NCBI GenBank assembly: GCA_963831535.1
Contig: CAWHQP010000006.1
Location: 124,001-188,000 of the forward strand
Source: Bog-756 sp963831535
GTDB lineage: Bacteria; Actinomycetota; Acidimicrobiia; Acidimicrobiales; RAAP-2
Length of the DNA: 64,000 nucleotides
Direction of reading: 5' to 3'
In this document: positions 41,996-50,596 of the stretch, in pieces
How positions within the stretch are numbered: position 1 is the first letter of the stretch
How the letters are laid out: each line of letters begins with the position of its first letter
Position numbers and translations under genes: made by a program
Notes under the pieces: generated by a model
The model's input: the letters and a program-made list of their open reading frames with translations, nothing else
Database searches by the model: none
What the model was told of the DNA's origin: nothing

Positions 41996-43366
41996 TCAAC
42001 CCCAGCCGGTCCGGGTGAGAGGCATCCCACTGCTCCCCTCCGGGTCGGGGACGACGCCCAGTACCTGGTGGATGGCCAGACCTCCGTCGTCGAAGCCGTT
42101 GGCCGAGGCGGCCATGTACAGCCGCCAGATGTTGGCCCGGGGCAGGCCGGCCAGCGCCACCGCCTCGTCCCAGTGCTCCTCGAGATTGGATACCCAGTGG
42201 TGGAGCGTCCGCGAGTAGTGCTCCCGGAGGGATTCGACATCGCGCACCTCGAAGCCGGCGCGTTGCATGGCCCGCACCACCTCGGACACGTCGACCAGCT
42301 CACCGTCGGGGAAGACGTAGCGACCTACGAACGACCGCCGTCCGAGCCGTGACCCACCCGGTGTGGAGATGGCGTGGTTGAGGAGCCTCCCGGTGGGGGT
42401 GAGCAGTTCGTGGAGGGTCTCGAAGTACAACGTCATCCGCGGGCTGCCCACGTGCTCGAACATCCCGATCGACGAGATGGCGTCGAACCGTTCCCCGTGC
42501 AGTTCGCGGTAGTCCTGGAGGCGGATCTCCACCTGACCGTCCAGTCCGGCCTGGTGCACACGGCGGGTGGCTTCATCCACCTGCTCGCGGCTCAGGGCCA
42601 CGCCGACCACCCGGGTGCCGTGGACGCGGGCGGCGTGGATGGCCATCGATCCCCATCCGCAACCGACGTCGAGGAGTCGGGCCCCCGGAGCGGCGTCGAT
42701 CCCCAGCTTGCGGCAGATGAGCTCGTACTTGGCTGCCTGCGCTTCCTCGAGGGTGATCCCATCGTCGACGAACCTCGCGCATGAGTACGTCATGCTCGGC
42801 CCGAGTACCAACCGGTAGAAGGCGTTACCCACGTCGTAGTGGTGGCTGATCACCGTGGCGTCACGGGCCGGGGAGTGGAGCCGGCCCGTCGGCCGGCACT
42901 CCTCGGGGGGCGGCGGCAACGGCCGTCCGAGGACACCCAGCTTCCGGGCGGCCTCGACCATGGTGGGCAGGGTCCGCAGTCCCACCTGGCCGAGATCCCG
43001 CGGCGAGGCATCGTGCAGCGTGCGCAGCAACCGGTAGATGTCCCCCTCGATCGTCAGATCCCCGGACACGAAGGCCCGGGCGACGCCCAACTCGCCCGGT
43101 GACCACAGGATCCTCCGAACGGCATCTGCCGACCGTACGTGCAGCGTGCCGGCACCGTCGGTGGGCCCGACGCCCGACCCGTCCCAGAACTCGAACCGCA
43201 CCGGAACGCCGGGGCCCACCACCAGGCGGATGAACGGGGCCAGCACCTCTGCGGCGCTCCCCCCGGTCGGGGGCGGACCGGCCGACGCGTCGACCCGGTC
43301 GTCCGATCCGACGGCCGTGGCGTCGGAGCCAGCGGCGGTCGAACTGCCCGAGAGTTGGGTGACCAT
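41996..43366 (-). CDS. Cyclopropane-fatty-acid-synthase-like SAM methyltransferase
   Basis: A 456-residue enzyme of the CFA synthase/mycolic acid methyltransferase family. The N-terminal domain covers about 150 residues. The SAM-binding motif is LLDVGCGWGSMAIHAA. Family signatures include SHHYDVGNAFYRLVLGPSMT, YSCARF and SSIGMFEHVG, and the C-terminal part has LREHYSRTLHHW. It modifies double bonds in phospholipid acyl chains. ATG 43366 follows GAGGAGGTGG. It could make cyclopropane or methyl-branched lipids, which cannot be separated from sequence. Confidence 0.92.
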   Translation of the reverse strand: MVTQLSGSSTAAGSDATAVGSDDRVDASAGPPPTGGSAAEVLAPFIRLVVGPGVPVRFEFWDGSGVGPTDGAGTLHVRSADAVRRILWSPGELGVARAFVSGDLTIEGDIYRLLRTLHDASPRDLGQVGLRTLPTMVEAARKLGVLGRPLPPPPEECRPTGRLHSPARDATVISHHYDVGNAFYRLVLGPSMTYSCARFVDDGITLEEAQAAKYELICRKLGIDAAPGARLLDVGCGWGSMAIHAARVHGTRVVGVALSREQVDEATRRVHQAGLDGQVEIRLQDYRELHGERFDAISSIGMFEHVGSPRMTLYFETLHELLTPTGRLLNHAISTPGGSRLGRRSFVGRYVFPDGELVDVSEVVRAMQRAGFEVRDVESLREHYSRTLHHWVSNLEEHWDEAVALAGLPRANIWRLYMAASANGFDDGGLAIHQVLGVVPDPEGSSGMPLTRTGWG

Positions 43367-43482
43367 GATCCACCTCCTCGACCGGTGCCCATGACCCGGT
43401 TTCCAGCCGATCCTATTGCCCACCGGGCCTGGGGTCTCCCGTACCCGCAGCCGGGCCCGGAGCCCGAGGGGCCCCCGGACGG

Positions 43483-45006
43483 CTACAGGCCCGACCGGGC
43501 CGAGACCCGCCCCGCCCGGACCGCCCGGACCAGGGTCTCGAAGTCGCGTTCGTTCTGATCGGCATACGCCGCGGAGAAGTCGGCGATGGCCCCGTCGAAA
43601 CGGTCACTCTTCCCGAGGTAGGCGGCGATGGCGATCCAGTCACCCGACCGGGCGTGGGCGCGGGCCAGGGTTGCCCCGCACATGCGGGCGTAGCGAATGG
43701 CCCCTGCCACCCGGAGACTGTCCACATGGGCCGACCCCTTCCAGTCATGGAGTTGGCGGATGTAGTAATCGCGGGTCCGCCCGTCGATGTCCTTGACCCG
43801 CTGCCACCCGAGGAAGATGTCGCTGGCGTTCTGCATGAGCCGCTGGCCGACTACCACCCGCTGACCGTGATTGTCGTAGGCGCTCCGGCCGGCGAAACGC
43901 TCCAGCACCGAGGGTTGGGCCTCTTTGGCCTGCAGGATCAGCGGGTCCCGCTCGTCCACGCCCATCATGAGGAAGACCCAGGCGCGGGTGCCCACACTGC
44001 CCACGCCCACCACCTTGCGGGCCATATGGACGTAGCGGTACTCCTCGAGGGGATGGTGCTCGTCGGCCAGTGTGCGGCGGTACTTCTTGATCAGCTTGCG
44101 CAGGGACCGCTCGGTCTCGTGTCGGGCCTGTTCGCTGAGTACGAGGTCCTCCACGGGGACGAGGAGAGGCGGGTCGTTGACGAACCGGATCGTACCGTCG
44201 ACCCGTTCGGTGAGTTTGCGGAGCGCACGATGGCTGTCCCTGGTCCGGGCCTTGGTCACGTCCACGACCTCGCCGGGCCGGCTCTTGTGGAGGCGGGTGT
44301 CTGAATCCTCGGTGCGGAGCCACGCCAACATCTCGCCGATCTCCATGTGGGAGTACCACACATCCAGCGTGGACAGGTGGGCCGCTTCCCGCATGCTCGT
44401 CCGGTACTGGCGGGCCGCAGCCTTCACCACCTGTCGCCGGTCGGACGTCGAGTAGCCGCGGTCACGTCCGGCGATCTCGAAGCTGGCCGCCAGACGCTTG
44501 ACATCCCACTCCCATGGCCCGGGGAGGGTCTCGTCGAAATCGTTGACGTCGAACACCAACTGGCGCTCCGGCGAGCCGAACACCCCGAAATTGGAGAGAT
44601 GGGCGTCACCGCAGCACTGCACGGTGATGCCCGAGTCCGGCGTGGCGGCCAGGTCCGATGCCATGATCAGGGCCGCCCCCCGGAAGAAGGTGAACGGCGA
44701 CACCAGCATGCGTCCGTAGCGGATGGGCACGAGTTCAGGGACGCGACTGGCAGCCTGCTCCTCGAGGAGCGCAACCGGATCGGGCCGGTCCGGTCGGGGA
44801 TGCCACTCGCCGTGGGAGGACCGGGCGGACCCGTACCGGGCCGCCTTGCCCCGGGCCACCCTGTCGGCCCGGCTGGGTCGGTGGGTCTTCCTCACCGTGC
44901 GCGCCGGTGGTGCCTGCCCCTGACCCTCGCCCCTGTCCACCTGGACAATTCTATCGGTCCGCGACCGGATCGGCCTCCTCGACTCCAACCGCCGAGCCTC
45001 CGCCAC
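43483..45006 (-). CDS. DUF2252 family protein (kinase-like fold)
   Basis: A 507-residue soluble protein of DUF2252. The first 70 residues are basic and disordered. Kinase-like elements follow: VSPFTFFRGAALIMA, QCCGDAHLSNFGVFG (an HxxN catalytic-loop equivalent) and FDVNDFDETLPGPW (a DFD-like metal motif). The C-terminal part has ARAHARSGDW. The function is unknown; the fold suggests phosphotransfer to a small molecule. The start is GTG 45006. It shares strand with the dGTPase-like gene behind it, 48 bases away. Confidence 0.9.
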   Translation of the reverse strand: MAEARRLESRRPIRSRTDRIVQVDRGEGQGQAPPARTVRKTHRPSRADRVARGKAARYGSARSSHGEWHPRPDRPDPVALLEEQAASRVPELVPIRYGRMLVSPFTFFRGAALIMASDLAATPDSGITVQCCGDAHLSNFGVFGSPERQLVFDVNDFDETLPGPWEWDVKRLAASFEIAGRDRGYSTSDRRQVVKAAARQYRTSMREAAHLSTLDVWYSHMEIGEMLAWLRTEDSDTRLHKSRPGEVVDVTKARTRDSHRALRKLTERVDGTIRFVNDPPLLVPVEDLVLSEQARHETERSLRKLIKKYRRTLADEHHPLEEYRYVHMARKVVGVGSVGTRAWVFLMMGVDERDPLILQAKEAQPSVLERFAGRSAYDNHGQRVVVGQRLMQNASDIFLGWQRVKDIDGRTRDYYIRQLHDWKGSAHVDSLRVAGAIRYARMCGATLARAHARSGDWIAIAAYLGKSDRFDGAIADFSAAYADQNERDFETLVRAVRAGRVSARSGL

Positions 45007-45053
45007 CCGGGTTCACACCCGGCGGCGGCCGCACACCGGTCGGAACGGGGGTC

Positions 45054-46301
45054 TCAGGCCCGGGTGGCCGTCCCGATGCCGACCGGCAATTTGTCCGGAT
45101 CCCACCCGACCAGAGCGACAGCCTGGCTGAAGGCGAAGCGGTCGGTCATGCCGGCCACATAGGCCACGGCGGCCCGGATGGCCGCTGGCTCCCCACCGAC
45201 GAGGTCGAGAGCCTGCCCTCCACTCACCGGGATCAAGTTGGGTCGGTCTCCGAAGTACTCGACCAGCGCCCGCAGCACGGACACCACCGACCGGCCCTGT
45301 GCCACTGAACTCGGTCGAAGGTAGATGTGCTCGTAGTTGCTGGCCCGGAACGCGGCCAGCGCCTCGGCCTCCTCGTCGGCCATGCCGATGCGCCCGTGGG
45401 CGAGGATGGTCGTGACCAGCGCGTCGATGAAGGTGCCCAACTGTTGGCTCCGCTGGTCGCCGCAGCGTCGCCGCACCACGTCGGGTAGCGCGTTGGGCGT
45501 GACGATGCCGCTCTTCACGGCATCCTCGAAGTCGTGGCACACGTAGGCGATCCGGTCGGCCCAGCTGACCACTTCGCCTTCGGGTGTCACCGGTGCCGGT
45601 CGCGACCATGAGTGGTTCCGGATGCCGTCGAGCGTCTCGAGGCACAGGTTGAGGGATGCCAGCGAGACATCCGCGCCCCAGGTGGCGTGATCGAACCCGT
45701 CGTCGAGGTACGGGGACAGGGCGTCCTCGCTGGCGTGGCCCCCGGGGCCGTGGCCACAGTCGTGCCCGAGGGCGATGGCCTCGGTCAGGGCCACATTCAA
45801 CCGACAGGCCCGGGCCACACTCGTGGCCACTTGAGCCACTTCGAGGGCGTGGGTGAGCCGTGTCCGCTGATGGTCGTCGGGAAAGACGAACACCTGGGTC
45901 TTGCCGGCCAGGCGGCGGAACGACGGGGCGTGGAGGATACGGTCACGGTCGCGTTCGAAGCAGGTCCGCCACCGGTCGGCCTCCTCGGATCGCAGCCTCC
46001 GTCCCGCACCCCGCGCCCAGGTGGCCCCACTCGCCAACTGGTCCGCCTCCGCCGCCTCCCGGGCCGGGCGGTCGAAGCCGGGCCGGACAGCTGCCGCCCC
46101 CCCGTCTTCGGCCCCCCCGACCGTGTCCCCGTCGGCGGACGTGCAACTGTCGGCGTGTGCGAAGGTGATCCCCTGACCCCCGTGGCCGGCCATGGTGGAG
46201 GCCCACCGGCGGCTCCGCTCGGTCGGGTCACCCCCGTCGGGGGCTCCGGTGCCGTCGCCCCCCAGATCCTGGCCAGGGTAGGTCACGTGTTCATCGGTCA
46301 T
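45054..46301 (-). CDS. dgt: dGTPase-like HD-domain triphosphohydrolase
   Basis: A 415-residue HD-superfamily protein. A Gly/Asp-rich N-terminal extension of about 90 residues comes first. The dGTPase core follows: SFRRLAGKTQVFVFPDDHQR, then the metal histidine of RLTHALEVAQ, the HD of ALGHDCGHGPGGHASED, and a later Asp (SWADRIAYVCHDFEDA). The enzyme hydrolyses dNTP to nucleoside and triphosphate. I chose ATG 46301; the longer frame upstream lies in the intergenic region. It is divergent from DUF3107. Confidence 0.9.
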   Translation of the reverse strand: MTDEHVTYPGQDLGGDGTGAPDGGDPTERSRRWASTMAGHGGQGITFAHADSCTSADGDTVGGAEDGGAAAVRPGFDRPAREAAEADQLASGATWARGAGRRLRSEEADRWRTCFERDRDRILHAPSFRRLAGKTQVFVFPDDHQRTRLTHALEVAQVATSVARACRLNVALTEAIALGHDCGHGPGGHASEDALSPYLDDGFDHATWGADVSLASLNLCLETLDGIRNHSWSRPAPVTPEGEVVSWADRIAYVCHDFEDAVKSGIVTPNALPDVVRRRCGDQRSQQLGTFIDALVTTILAHGRIGMADEEAEALAAFRASNYEHIYLRPSSVAQGRSVVSVLRALVEYFGDRPNLIPVSGGQALDLVGGEPAAIRAAVAYVAGMTDRFAFSQAVALVGWDPDKLPVGIGTATRA

Positions 46302-46492
46302 GGTGCCAGTGTGGCCCACGGTTGTTACATCGGAGTACCGGGGAGGTCCGAGGGTCTCGAGAGGGCCTCGGGGGGTCGGATCGGACGTCGCTGGTGGCAG
46401 ACGGGCGACGGGGGACGCCCGGCGCTGCGGACCTTGTATCGTCGGAGGGACCGGGCAGCCGTGCCGGGTCCCCGCTGAGAGGAGCGTGCCAG

Positions 46493-46729
46493 GTGGACGT
46501 GCGAATCGGAATCGTGCAGTCGATGAAGGAGCTCGACATCGAGCTGCCTGACGATGCCGACCGCGAGAAGGTCCTAACCGACATCGAGAAGGCGTTGTCC
46601 GAGGAGGGGACCATCCTGTGGCTGACGGACCGGAAGGGCCGCCAGGTCGGTGTGCCCGTCGCCAAGGTGGCCTACGTCGAGGTGGACCCGCCGGCCTCCG
46701 ATCGACGGGTCGGGTTCGGGATCTCCTGA
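46493..46729 (+). CDS. DUF3107 small conserved actinobacterial protein
   Basis: A 78-residue protein. It has an N-terminal beta strand (VRIGIVQSMKELDIEL), a helix (DREKVLTDIEKALSEEGT) and a C-terminal strand region ending RRVGFGIS. This matches the DUF3107 family, represented in Mycobacterium tuberculosis by Rv3208A. The start is GTG 46493, after AGAGGAG. It precedes two ArsA-like ATPases on the same strand. Confidence 0.88.
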   Translation: MDVRIGIVQSMKELDIELPDDADREKVLTDIEKALSEEGTILWLTDRKGRQVGVPVAKVAYVEVDPPASDRRVGFGIS

Positions 46730-46797
46730 CCGGGTCGCGCTCAGCCTCCGGCCCGGACGGGTGGGGTGACGGGGGAGCGGGCCCCCGTCGTCGCTCC

Positions 46798-47745
46798 ATG
46801 AACCCGCTCCTCGACCTCAAATTGCTCTTCGTCACCGGAAAGGGCGGCGTCGGGAAGACCACCGTGGCCTCCGCACTGGCCCTGTTGGCGTCGCAGCGGG
46901 GGAGGCGGGTGCTCATCTGCGAGGTCGATGCCAAGGGCGACGTGGCCGGCTTCTACGAGACGTCGCCCACGACCTTCCGTGAACGTGAGGTCCTCCCGGG
47001 CCTCTTCGCCATGACCATGGACACCGAGGCTTCGCTCCGCGAGTATCTGAAGCTGCAGCTCCGCATACCCGTGGTGGGACGCATCGGTCCCTTGGCCAAG
47101 GCCTTCGACTTCGTGGCCACCGCCGCCCCGGGCGTGCGGGAGATCCTCACGGTGGGAAAGTTCTGCTACGAGGTGCGGGAACGCCACTACGACCTGGTGG
47201 TGGTGGATGCTCCGGCCTCGGGCCACATCATCGGCCAGCTGGCCGCCCCCCAGGCCATCAACAGCCTGGTCAAGGTGGGCCTCATCCGGACCCAGACCGA
47301 CTGGCTGCTCGAGATCCTCTCCGATCCCCAGACCACCGGCCTCGTGGCCGTGTGCACCCCCGAGGAGATGCCGGTCAGCGAGACCGTCGAGCTGGCGGCG
47401 AGGGTACGGGACGAGACCACCGTGCAGCTCTCCGCCGTGGTGGTCAACCGGGTCCTTCCCGAGCTGTTCGGGCGCCAGGAAGAAGCCGTCTTCGACGCCC
47501 TGGGTGGGCCCGGGCCCCTGGCCCGGTTGAACGAACTGGTGGAGGGCGACGCCGCCCCCGTCTTCGATGCGGCCCGCCTGGCCGTCACCATGCGCCGCAC
47601 GCGCACCACCCATCTCGACCGGCTCCGACAGGGTATCGACAGCGCCGTTCCTCTGCTTTACCTCCCGTATCTGTTCACGCGCTCGCACGGCCTGCGCACC
47701 ACCCGCCAGGTGGCGGCGTCGCTGGGCGAGGAGCTGGGCTTCTGA
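46798..47745 (+). CDS. ArsA/GET3-like ATPase, first of a pair
   Basis: A 315-residue SIMIBI-class ATPase. The deviant Walker A is VTGKGGVGKTTVA, switch I is EVDAKGDVAGF, and switch II/Walker B is LVVVDAPASGH. It lacks the second ATPase half of classical ArsA and pairs with the next gene instead. Its closest known counterparts are the mycobacterial pair Rv3679/Rv3680 (anion-transporter-like ATPases). It is a soluble protein. The stop overlaps the next start (TGATG). Confidence 0.9.
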   Translation: MNPLLDLKLLFVTGKGGVGKTTVASALALLASQRGRRVLICEVDAKGDVAGFYETSPTTFREREVLPGLFAMTMDTEASLREYLKLQLRIPVVGRIGPLAKAFDFVATAAPGVREILTVGKFCYEVRERHYDLVVVDAPASGHIIGQLAAPQAINSLVKVGLIRTQTDWLLEILSDPQTTGLVAVCTPEEMPVSETVELAARVRDETTVQLSAVVVNRVLPELFGRQEEAVFDALGGPGPLARLNELVEGDAAPVFDAARLAVTMRRTRTTHLDRLRQGIDSAVPLLYLPYLFTRSHGLRTTRQVAASLGEELGF

Positions 47746-49013
47746 TGGCGACCGAACGGGCCTCCCACCGCGGCCGCTCCGGTCGGTCGAACCCGGTCGA
47801 GGCGGCCGACGGGACCGACCGTCGTGCCACCACGTCGTCGGCCGGCAGCGGCTCGATGGACGGGCTGTTGGCCACCAAGGAGATCGTGATCGCCTGTGGT
47901 CCCGGCGGCGTCGGCAAGACGACCTCCGCCGCCGCCGCCGGGGTGATGGCGGCGGTCCGCCACGGGAGCAAGGTCCTGGTGCTGACCGTGGATCCGGCTA
48001 AGCGTCTGGCCAACGCCCTCGGCCTCGACGGGATCGGCAACACCGAACACCGCGTGCCCGACGAGGCGTTCAAGGCGGCCGGGCTCAAGCCCAGGGGCGA
48101 GCTGTGGGTGGCCATGCTCGACACCAAGGAGTCGTGGGACGCCTTGATCCGACGCCACGCACCGGACAAGCAGACCAGGGACGAGATCCTGGCCAATCCG
48201 CTCTACCAGAACATCTCGGGGAAGTTCGTCCAGAGCCACGACTACATCGCCATGGAGCGGCTCTACGAGATCCACTCCGAGAGCGACTACGACCTCATCG
48301 TGGTGGACACCCCACCTACCAGGAACGCCCTCGACTTCCTTGACGCCCCGCAGCGCATGGCCGACTTCTTCTCGTCCCGGTTGTTGCGCTGGCTCATCGT
48401 CCCCTACCGCTCGCGTCTGGTCAATGTGGCCACGAAGCCCTTCTACTCGATCGCCGACCGGATCCTCGGCACCGAATTCCTGGCCGACATCTCGGAGTTC
48501 TTCATCCTCTTCCAGTCCATGTACGACGGGTTCGTGGAGCGCTCCGAGTCAGTGGGTCGCCTCCTCTCCGACCGCCGCACCACCTTCATCGTGGTGTCCA
48601 CCCTGGAGGCGGTGCCGCTGCGGGAGGCGGAGTACTTCGCCGAACAGCTGGTGGCCCGGCGCCTCCACCTGGGCGCCATCGTGCTCAACAAGGTGCTGCC
48701 GGACTACCTGCGCGGAACCGAGGGCACGGCGGTGGCCGACTCGATGAACGAGCGCTCCGACGAGCTCTCCGTACTCCTGGCCCCGGACCTGGCCGCCATC
48801 GACCCGGTCATGGGCGACACCGATCAGATCGCCCGGGTGCTCGGCGAAGTGGCTGACAGCTACCTGAACTTCCAGGTCGTCGCGCTCCGGGAGATGGAGG
48901 AGCGGGCCATGTTGTCCGTGGTGCCCGACGTGCTGGCCACGGTGCCGTTCTTCGACACGGACATCTACGACCTGGCCGGGCTGGTCCGGTTGGGCGAACA
49001 GATCTGGGATTGA
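47745..49013 (+). CDS. ArsA/GET3-like ATPase, second of a pair
   Basis: A 422-residue partner of the previous ATPase. After a charged, Ser/Arg-rich tail of about 40 residues, the P-loop is ACGPGGVGKTTSA. Switch I is VDPAKRLANALG and Walker B is LIVVDTPPTRNALDFL. ATG 47745 overlaps the previous stop. The long upstream frame is a shadow of the first ATPase. The two probably form a heterodimer. Known homologues act in protection against oxidative or nitrosative compounds; a role with arsenite is not shown. Confidence 0.9.
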   Translation: MATERASHRGRSGRSNPVEAADGTDRRATTSSAGSGSMDGLLATKEIVIACGPGGVGKTTSAAAAGVMAAVRHGSKVLVLTVDPAKRLANALGLDGIGNTEHRVPDEAFKAAGLKPRGELWVAMLDTKESWDALIRRHAPDKQTRDEILANPLYQNISGKFVQSHDYIAMERLYEIHSESDYDLIVVDTPPTRNALDFLDAPQRMADFFSSRLLRWLIVPYRSRLVNVATKPFYSIADRILGTEFLADISEFFILFQSMYDGFVERSESVGRLLSDRRTTFIVVSTLEAVPLREAEYFAEQLVARRLHLGAIVLNKVLPDYLRGTEGTAVADSMNERSDELSVLLAPDLAAIDPVMGDTDQIARVLGEVADSYLNFQVVALREMEERAMLSVVPDVLATVPFFDTDIYDLAGLVRLGEQIWD

Positions 49014-49048
49014 CCGGGGCGGCCGCCGGGCAGCGGTCCGGCCTGCCT

Positions 49049-49054
49049 TACGAT
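49049..49054 (+). promoter_or_regulatory. Candidate leaderless -10 element for the O-methyltransferase
   Basis: TACGAT lies exactly six bases before GTG 49061, fitting leaderless transcription. It is 36 bases past the ATPase stop. Confidence 0.5.
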
Positions 49055-49060
49055 GCAGCT

Positions 49061-49705
49061 GTGACCGACATCGTCAACCCCACCCTCGAGGCCTACGCCG
49101 AGGAGCACACCACCGCCCCGCCCGACTACCTCACCGAACTGGCACGCGACCTGAGGGAGACGCTGGACTACCCCGGCATGATGGTGGGCCCGCTCGAGGG
49201 CCGCTTCCTCGAGATGCTCACCTTCGCCCTCGGCGCCCGAACGGTGCTGGAGATCGGGACCTTCGGCGGGTACTCGGCACTGGCCATGGCGGCCGGGCTG
49301 GCGCCCGGTGGGCGGATCACCACCTGCGAGATCTCCGGGGTCCACGCCGAGTTCGCCCGCCGCCACATCGCCGCCAGCCCCTACGCCGACGCCATCGACG
49401 TGCTGGTCGGTCCGGCCATCGACACCATCGCCACCCTCCCGGGCCCCTTCGACCTGGTCTTCATCGACGCCGACAAGGCCGCCTACCCCGACTATCTCGA
49501 GGCCGTCCTGCCCAAGTTGGCGCCCCGGGGCCTCATCGCCGCGGACAACACCCTGTGGAGCGGCCGCATCCTCGACGAGTCGGACACGTCCGAGGACACG
49601 CTGGCCCTCCGGGCGTTCAACGCCGCGCTGGCCATCGATCCGAGAGTCGTCGTGGTGCAGACCACCGTGCGGGACGGCGTCACCCTCATCCGGTCGGCCG
49701 GGTAG
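49061..49705 (+). CDS. O-methyltransferase (caffeoyl-CoA OMT-like)
   Basis: A 214-residue class I SAM methyltransferase of the metal-dependent O-methyltransferase type. SAM motifs are VLEIGTFGGYSALAMA and FDLVFIDADKAAY; the DxxxxxxDN metal site is covered by DADKAAY and IAADNTLWSG. The start is GTG 49061. Substrates in this family are catechols or hydroxylated CoA esters; which applies here is unknown. It is followed closely by a PHP phosphatase. Confidence 0.92.
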   Translation: MTDIVNPTLEAYAEEHTTAPPDYLTELARDLRETLDYPGMMVGPLEGRFLEMLTFALGARTVLEIGTFGGYSALAMAAGLAPGGRITTCEISGVHAEFARRHIAASPYADAIDVLVGPAIDTIATLPGPFDLVFIDADKAAYPDYLEAVLPKLAPRGLIAADNTLWSGRILDESDTSEDTLALRAFNAALAIDPRVVVVQTTVRDGVTLIRSAG

Positions 49706-49709
49706 GAAC

Positions 49710-50594
49710 GTGCTCGACTACCACCTCCACCTCTGGCCCCACGCCCAGGCCGACGCCGAGGCGACCGTGGAGCAGGTGACGGCGTACTGCACGCGGGCGG
49801 TCGAGGCGGGCGTGACCGAGATCGCCCTCACCGAGCACCTGTTCCGCTTCACCCAGGCCAAGGACCTGCTCGGAGGCTTCTGGGACGATCTTCCCGGTGA
49901 GGCGCTGCGACCGGGGATGGCGGCCTACTGGGACCACCACGCCCGGGTGGACCTCGACGCCTACGTCGAAGTGGTCCAGGCGGTGAAGGCCGAGGGACTG
50001 CCGGTGGTCCTCGGCCTCGAGGTCGACTACTACCAGGACCGCATGGACGAGGTGGCCAGCCTGCTCGCCGGCTATCCCTTCGATGTCCTGCTGGGTTCGG
50101 TCCACTGGCTCGGGACCTGGCGGTTCGACGTGCTGAGCGACCCGCAGGTCCTGGCCGAGTGGGACGTCCGTGACGTCGACGTGGTGTGGGACGAGTACAC
50201 CCGGGCCATGGAGGAGCTGGGGGCATCCGGGGTGTGTGACGTCTTCGCTCATCCCGACCTGGCCAAGGTGGCCGGGCGGGTGCCGGCGGTCCCCGACGAG
50301 TTCTACGACCGTATTACCGAGGCCGCGCTGCGCTCGGGCATGGCCGCCGAGGTGTCGTCGGCGGGATGGAGGAAGCCGATCGGGGAGGAGTATCCCGCCC
50401 CGCAGCTGCTCAAGCGACTGGTGGACCGGGGCGTACCCCTCACTACGGCATCCGACGCCCATTCCCTTCCGGACGTGGCTGACCGCGCCTCGGACATCCG
50501 GGACCTGCTGACGGCGGCCGGGGTCACCTCGCTCCAGGGTTACCGGGGCCGGAAGGCCTACGCCGTGGACGTCGCCCCGCCTCCGGGGACCTGA
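49710..50594 (+). CDS. PHP-domain phosphatase (histidinol-phosphatase-like)
   Basis: A 294-residue PHP-family metal-dependent phosphoesterase. Metal motifs are DYHLHLWP at the start, ALTEHLFRF, GLEVDYYQD, SVHWLG, FAHPDLAK and SDAHSLPD. The order matches histidinol-phosphatases of the HisK type. The start is GTG 49710, a few bases past the previous stop. No other histidine-biosynthesis genes are near, so the substrate may differ. The next gene follows after two bases. Confidence 0.88.
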   Translation: MLDYHLHLWPHAQADAEATVEQVTAYCTRAVEAGVTEIALTEHLFRFTQAKDLLGGFWDDLPGEALRPGMAAYWDHHARVDLDAYVEVVQAVKAEGLPVVLGLEVDYYQDRMDEVASLLAGYPFDVLLGSVHWLGTWRFDVLSDPQVLAEWDVRDVDVVWDEYTRAMEELGASGVCDVFAHPDLAKVAGRVPAVPDEFYDRITEAALRSGMAAEVSSAGWRKPIGEEYPAPQLLKRLVDRGVPLTTASDAHSLPDVADRASDIRDLLTAAGVTSLQGYRGRKAYAVDVAPPPGT

Positions 50595-50596
50595 CC

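Noticed and set aside
45612..46478. Plus-strand open frame opposite the dGTPase-like gene
   Set aside because: Gly/Arg/Pro-rich without domains, opposite a conserved HD enzyme.
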